Both the position numbers and the translations under genes were made by a program. DNA of 8,982 nt from Methanolinea sp. UBA473 (GTDB taxonomy: Archaea > Halobacteriota > Methanomicrobia > Methanomicrobiales > Methanospirillaceae): the NCBI GenBank assembly GCA_002509495.1, contig DAEV01000029.1, forward strand, positions 26,529-35,510. The letters run 5' to 3'. The notes beneath the pieces were generated by a model, which worked only from the letters and a program-made list of their open reading frames with translations, was not told the DNA's origin and did no database searches. Below, piece after piece: positions 5,517-8,982 of this stretch (the first letter of the stretch is position 1; each line of letters begins with the position of its first letter).

Positions 5517-5575
5517 TTCCTGACAGGAAATCCCCCACGCCACGGGAACCGTTCCCGGGGGGAAAGGTTAGAATC
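5517..5575 (+). promoter_or_regulatory. Two operator-like dyads and TATA-like element before the MFS exporter
   Basis: Two perfect odd-centred dyads lie before the exporter: TTCCTG-A-CAGGAA (5517-5529) and CGGGAAC-C-GTTCCCG (5543-5557), with centres 27 bp apart. A weak TATA-like GGTTAGAATC follows at 5566-5575, preceded by a purine-rich stretch that could be the TFB recognition element. The predicted start site lies within about 10 nt of ATG 5605. Dyads beside the promoter of a drug-type exporter suggest control by a dimeric repressor; none is encoded in the window. Confidence 0.4.
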
Positions 5576-5604
5576 TCCCGGGACAACAATAGTGGACATC
5601 AGGA

Positions 5605-7035
5605 ATGGCCGCAGAGACGGAAATCGCGCATGAGGTACTGAATCCCCACAGGGGCATCATTCGTGCGATCGTCCTGATCGCAACGGCAATGGCTGTGATC
5701 GACGGAATAGTGGTGAGCATCGCGCTCCCGACAATCACCCGGGCCTTTTCGACAGGGATCGCCCAGTCCCAATGGATCATCTCGGCCTATCTCGTCACGG
5801 AGACAAGCCTCCTGCTGGTATTCGGAAGAATTTCTGACTTTACCGGAAAAAGAAGGCTTTTCCTTGCCGGGTTTATTCTCTTTACCGCAAGTTCCCTGGC
5901 GTGCGGGCTCTCGTCGGGGCTTTATGATCTCGTCCTCTACCGTGTGCTCCAGGCGAGCGGTGCGGCAATGATCTTCTCTATCAGCGCAGCAATCATGTTC
6001 GAGGTATCCCCCAGAGGAGAACAGGGAAGAGCGATGGGATATGTCGGGGCGACGGTTGCGGTCGCCGGCATCGCGGCACCAATTTTCGGGGGATTCATCA
6101 CGGATACCCTCGGATGGGAATATATTTTCCTGATTAACGTCCCGATCGGTGTCGTGGTCCTCATCCTTGCAGCGAGATACATCCGGTTTCCCGAACAAAA
6201 AACCGGGACCCTCCGGATGGACTGGCCCGGATCGGTGAGCATGGTGGTGTCCATTGTCTCTCTCGTCCTTCTCCTGAACGAGATCTCCGGGGGACGTATC
6301 TTCTCTCCGCTCCTCCTGATCTACCTGCTGGTCTTCTCCCTCTCTTTCATCCTCTTCCTGGCGGTTGAGAGGAGGAGCAGTCATCCACTCCTGGATCTGT
6401 CCGTTTTCCGGAATTTGAAGTTCACACTGCCCAATGCCGCCCTGCTCTGCATATTCTGCGCTTTCTTCATGGTCAACCTGGTAGGCCCGTTCTACTTCGA
6501 GGGAGTCATGGATATGAAGCCCTCACAGGTGGGACTCGTCTTCCTGATCATGCCTGTCATCATGGTGGTCGCATCGCCGGCGACGGGATGGCTGTACGAT
6601 CGGTGGCAGTGGAACTACCTTCCCGTGATCGGCATCACCCTCACCGGGATATCGATGCTCCTTCTCGCGTACGGCGCTCTATCCATGGAATTGTCCCTTA
6701 TCGTCCTGCTCTTCATCCCGCTTTCGCTGGGAAGCGCCTTATTCCAAAGCCCCAGCAACACGGAGATCATGAGGGCACTCCCTGTTGAGAAAGCGGGACT
6801 TGCCTCCAGCGTGAGTGCCACGATCCGGAATCTCGGGATGACAATCGGGGTTTCACTTGCAGGGATCCTCCTCTCGTTGCAGATGCATGCAGGTGGCTAT
6901 TTTGGAGCGGTGGAAGAAGCCCCAGAGACTCTGCTTTCGGGCTGCATCAGCAACATCATGATCATCGGGGCATGCTTCTGTTTTACAGGAGCCGTCCTGT
7001 ACCTTGCGAAAAATCTTTCTATCCTGGATTCCTGA
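5605..7035 (+). CDS. MFS exporter, DHA2 / EmrB-QacA type (14 membrane helices)
   Basis: The 476-residue protein is a proton-driven exporter of the major facilitator superfamily in the cytoplasmic membrane. Family marks include ID33-GIVVSIALPTI in helix 1, motif A G74-RISDFTGKRR between helices 2 and 3, a motif-B-like LYR113-VLQASGAAM in helix 4, and motif C with GATVAVAGIAAPIFGGFI (148-165) in helix 5. The length and a hydrophobic middle loop fit 14 helices, hence DHA2. The late NLGMTIGVSLAGILLS segment also fits. Substrates cannot be predicted; the family includes drug, dye and metabolite pumps. ATG 5605 is the first start after an in-frame TAG (5590-5592). AGGA touches it directly, so no proper ribosome binding site exists and a short-leader transcript is likely. 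It is 140 nt from rnc and could partly share its transcript. Confidence 0.92.
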   Translation: MAAETEIAHEVLNPHRGIIRAIVLIATAMAVIDGIVVSIALPTITRAFSTGIAQSQWIISAYLVTETSLLLVFGRISDFTGKRRLFLAGFILFTASSLACGLSSGLYDLVLYRVLQASGAAMIFSISAAIMFEVSPRGEQGRAMGYVGATVAVAGIAAPIFGGFITDTLGWEYIFLINVPIGVVVLILAARYIRFPEQKTGTLRMDWPGSVSMVVSIVSLVLLLNEISGGRIFSPLLLIYLLVFSLSFILFLAVERRSSHPLLDLSVFRNLKFTLPNAALLCIFCAFFMVNLVGPFYFEGVMDMKPSQVGLVFLIMPVIMVVASPATGWLYDRWQWNYLPVIGITLTGISMLLLAYGALSMELSLIVLLFIPLSLGSALFQSPSNTEIMRALPVEKAGLASSVSATIRNLGMTIGVSLAGILLSLQMHAGGYFGAVEEAPETLLSGCISNIMIIGACFCFTGAVLYLAKNLSILDS

Positions 7036-7115
7036 TACTGCGGACGCCCGGGAAAAATGGATCGTTCCCTTAAAATTGGGGGCTGATTTCTACCAGGAGT
7101 GGCCCAGAATCGCGG

Positions 7116-7529
7116 TTATCCCGGGGGTGAGGGAGGTAGTGAAGTCGCTTTGGCCTCGTTTGCCTCTTTTGAAATCAGGCAGAAGATCCCTCCAATCAGC
7201 ATTACGAGATCCAGTGGCGGAAGGACGCTTGCGATGATGGCAAGGATCCCCGCCCTGTTGTAATCACGCTGTTCTGTAGAATGCAGGGCCAGGAATCCCA
7301 GCACAAGGCCAACGAGTTTGACCAGCAGAACCGGTGCGATAAAAAACAGGGGGATGGCAAGCATCATATTCAGCGCGGAAATGCTGCCGCCGGCATAATA
7401 GATCGCCACCCCGATTGCCGAGAGGACCAGCATGATCAGGATCCCGAGGATGATGGCCACGAGGATGAGAATTTTTCCGATCTTTGCTTCCGAACTGAGT
7501 CCTTCCATGTTCAGCATACAATTACTCAT
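7116..7529 (-). CDS. Small integral membrane protein, DUF4064-like, 137 residues
   Basis: From ATG 7529 the protein has three or four membrane segments: about residues 17-46, 53-82 (long enough for one or two passes) and 93-120. A short charged loop (HSTEQRDYNRAG) precedes the last one. The tail is Glu/Lys rich and ends in PPSPPG. The repeated hydrophobic hairpin and the RAGILAIIASVL...LIGGIFCLIS ending resemble DUF4064-type small membrane proteins, but the match is by eye and weak. The frame stays open to 7970, but that region overlaps the HNH-like gene in another frame and looks non-coding. ATG 7517 and ATG 7508 are alternative starts; none has a clear ribosome binding site. It is last of three minus-strand genes. 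Confidence 0.65.
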   Translation of the reverse strand: MSNCMLNMEGLSSEAKIGKILILVAIILGILIMLVLSAIGVAIYYAGGSISALNMMLAIPLFFIAPVLLVKLVGLVLGFLALHSTEQRDYNRAGILAIIASVLPPLDLVMLIGGIFCLISKEANEAKATSLPPSPPG

Positions 7530-7641
7530 CCAATCCCCGGCCCTATGAAGGTATCTCCGGCAGGGGAACCTGTTGTGGGAGCCAGGGAATCCCCTTCCCG
7601 ACTCACCGCACCTGATGCAAAGCGGTCCCGGACCCCGCTCC

Positions 7642-8043
7642 TCATCCCCCTGCACGAAAGAGATCGAGCGACCGGAGTGAGAAACAGTCTTCGTAGATCT
7701 GGGGAATGTCAAATTCACCTGGTGCAGTATAGGGTGCCGGGGTGTATTCGAGTATCTTCCTGATTTCGAGTCGAAGGAACGACGGGCGGAACCGTACAAG
7801 GTAGATCTGAAGGGGATAGGGCAGGGAAAGGGCGTGCAGGTCGCGATGGCAGGGAATGCAGAGAAGGAGGAGGCGCTTCTGGGGGTCAGGAGAATTCTGT
7901 CCCGAGGGTCTTGGCGGCAGGAGATGCAGTTCCAGCCCGGATTCCCGGGATCTCTTCCCGCACCATTCACAGCAGCAGGAGAAGGCTCTCTTTATGCGTT
8001 TCTCCTGATCGAGATTCACCATTGAAATGGGGGGAACAGACAT
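7642..8043 (-). CDS. HNH-nuclease-like zinc protein with altered catalytic residues
   Basis: From ATG 8043 the protein has 133 residues. The core is C25-E-W-C28, LELH40-LLPPR, then LLLLC62-I-P-C65-H66-RDLH70. This is the layout of an HNH nuclease of the four-Cys class, in which the two CxxC pairs hold zinc and the His residues bind the catalytic metal. Two positions differ from active enzymes: the usual His-His or Asp-His pair is H40-Leu, and the central Asn before the second CxxC is Arg57. It may therefore be inactive as a nuclease or use other residues. The C-terminal part (71-133; about LQIYLVRFRPSFLRLEIRKI) is unfamiliar. The frame opens at TTG 8052; ATG 8022 is another possible start, and no strong ribosome binding site is seen. 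It lies 77 nt after the DUF2115 gene. Confidence 0.68.
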   Translation of the reverse strand: MSVPPISMVNLDQEKRIKRAFSCCCEWCGKRSRESGLELHLLPPRPSGQNSPDPQKRLLLLCIPCHRDLHALSLPYPLQIYLVRFRPSFLRLEIRKILEYTPAPYTAPGEFDIPQIYEDCFSLRSLDLFRAGG

Positions 8044-8120
8044 ATGGATCAACCCGCCCGTACCTGTGGATGTACTCCGGAAGGAAAATGGTATCGAATG
8101 CAGGGGGGTGATCAGGGATA

Positions 8121-8735
8121 CTAAGGGGATTGCTTTGCAGGGCAGAAATTACAGATGGAGAACGTGACCTCTTTCTCCTTGTCCCGGATCGGGCAGAGAT
8201 AGCACCCCCCCCGTTCTGCTACCCTGAGCCCACCGGGGAAGGGCATACCCACGGGGTGACCCGGGCGCTCCAGTACGAACATCTCGAAGGCAGAGAGCAG
8301 ATAGTAGAAGAGACGGTGATTCGGGCTCCTGTAATAGGGCAGATAGGTTCCCTCTCCATGGTCAGCGCTGCATCCCTCCGGGACCATCCTGCAGAACGAG
8401 GAGAATGTTTCCGGGTCTGAGATCGATTCGCGGGCACCTGGAAACCTCCCTGTCGTGCGGATGGAAAGGATCCGGTGGTGCTGCCCGACCATATGGTCAA
8501 GGAGATAAGGTCTTACCGCCTGGCGGTATCCTGTGGGCAGACGATCCACCTCATACCGTGCCTTTCCCATGATCACCTGGAGATCAAAAACTGAATATCT
8601 GGATAACTCGGCGGCGATATAAGTCCCGAGATCCACCTTCGTCCGGGACGCCTCCATCTGCCTGCATATGGATAGGATGCTCTCCAATTCACACGGGGAG
8701 GTGGGATTCGAGGGAGGGTATGCAGTGGACAGCAT
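8121..8735 (-). CDS. DUF2115 / UPF0305 methanogen protein, 204 residues
   Basis: The C-terminal half is diagnostic: HPVGMPFPGG (160-169) followed by C178-Y-L-C181-P and C195-N-F-C198-PAKQ. This is the conserved pattern of the UPF0305 family of methanogens. The two CxxC pairs probably bind zinc; Cys115 and Cys122 (FCRMVPEGC) are further candidates. The N-terminal half (about 15-110) is helical and charged, with no membrane segment, so the protein is cytosolic. The family has no known function. ATG 8735 has only a weak GTGAG-type site upstream. A perfect 17-bp dyad lies at 8791-8807, 56-72 nt before the start, and may be an operator. It is the first of three minus-strand genes that may be co-transcribed. 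Confidence 0.88.
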   Translation of the reverse strand: MLSTAYPPSNPTSPCELESILSICRQMEASRTKVDLGTYIAAELSRYSVFDLQVIMGKARYEVDRLPTGYRQAVRPYLLDHMVGQHHRILSIRTTGRFPGARESISDPETFSSFCRMVPEGCSADHGEGTYLPYYRSPNHRLFYYLLSAFEMFVLERPGHPVGMPFPGGLRVAERGGCYLCPIRDKEKEVTFSICNFCPAKQSP

Positions 8736-8790
8736 CGCTCACTTGCATGGATTATCTCACCGGATCGTCAAAAACATTCCGAATCAGGAA

Positions 8791-8807
8791 GATTATCGAC
8801 GATAATC
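8791..8807. promoter_or_regulatory. Perfect 17-bp dyad before the DUF2115 gene
   Basis: GATTATCG-A-CGATAATC is a perfect inverted repeat with 8-bp arms and one central base. It contains AT-rich GATAATC, which could double as a weak TATA element for the minus-strand gene starting at 8735. The length and symmetry suit a dimeric helix-turn-helix regulator. The rest of 8736-8982 shows no gene in any frame. Confidence 0.4.
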
Positions 8808-8946
8808 GTGGACCGGACCCCCCTCTTGATTCCCAGGAATCCTCTTCTTTCCAAAAAGGGGGAGGGTCATCTTTCCCGATAAAGAAGGAAAACTGCCCTA
8901 TTGCCCCAATGGCAGCAGGACCCTCAGATCTGTCCTCGCCGGGAAC

Positions 8947-8961
8947 GGGGGGGTGCCCCCC
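8947..8961. repeat. G7-TG-C6 inverted run
   Basis: Seven G residues are followed by TG and six C residues, near the right edge. It is a strong self-complementary GC run. No T tract follows directly, so I do not call a terminator. Confidence 0.3.
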
Positions 8962-8982
8962 ATAAGCGCTAACTTAATTTTC

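Noticed and set aside
5599..6384. Long minus-strand open frame (261 residues) opposite the MFS gene
   Set aside because: It is extremely rich in Asp, Glu, Arg, His and Cys, as expected for the complement of a hydrophobic membrane-protein gene. It has no ribosome binding site and the plus-strand gene is unmistakable.
7530..7970. N-terminal extension of the small membrane protein to 284 residues
   Set aside because: The extra 147 codons overlap the HNH-like gene in another frame, are rich in Pro, Ser, Arg and Cys, and end just before a natural membrane-protein start at ATG 7529.
8720..8965. Plus-strand open frame of 81 residues at the right edge
   Set aside because: It starts inside the DUF2115 gene, covers the dyad and GC run, has no ribosome binding site and has Ser/Pro/Gly-rich, non-conserved-looking composition.
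1..8982. CRISPR arrays, tRNA or rRNA genes, insertion sequences
   Set aside because: I saw no regularly spaced repeats, cloverleaf-type sequence, rRNA motifs, transposase frames or terminal inverted repeats on either strand.

Overview
The window looks like chromosomal DNA of a methanogenic euryarchaeon, most likely of the order Methanomicrobiales. The reasons are a DUF2115/UPF0305 protein (a family I know only from methanogens), AT-rich TATA-box-like elements upstream of several genes, GGAGG-type ribosome binding sites mixed with apparently leaderless starts, a Thr/Pro-rich lipoprotein of a common methanogen type, and moderately GC-rich coding sequence. Genus and species cannot be read from the sequence. 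I see no tRNA, rRNA, CRISPR array, insertion sequence or phage gene.

Layout, left to right. A secreted-protein gene runs off the left edge (1-140, minus) and shares a divergent promoter region with a small hypothetical gene (262-501, plus). Bases 502-982 hold no convincing gene, only broken forward-frame fragments. A 65-residue zinc-ribbon-like gene (983-1180, minus) is divergent from a LigD-type ATP-dependent DNA ligase (1304-2299, plus). The ligase converges on a membrane protein of the COG2426 type (2296-2835, minus), and the two stop codons share one CTAG. Next come a 107-residue charged helical protein (3012-3335, plus), a lipoprotein (3372-3845, minus) and a UPF0316 membrane protein (3997-4590, minus). 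A short divergent promoter separates UPF0316 from an RNase III gene (4709-5464, plus), which is followed by a DHA2-type MFS exporter (5605-7035, plus). The right third is three minus-strand genes read in the order DUF2115 protein (8735-8121), HNH-like zinc protein (8043-7642) and small membrane protein (7529-7116).

The genes do not form one obvious pathway. DNA repair (ligase), RNA processing (RNase III) and drug or metabolite export (MFS, COG2426) are separate units, mostly with their own promoters. The points most worth a second look are: an archaeal RNase III in which the second-motif catalytic Asp is Gly; an intergenic plus-strand segment at 3863-3998 with a TATA-like element, a paired stem and a hairpin followed by T7 that could encode a small RNA; two operator-like dyads before the MFS exporter; a perfect 17-bp dyad before the DUF2115 gene; and a stand-alone LigD-type ligase with no Ku or polymerase partner in view. 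I found no clear evidence of a complete new multi-gene system.
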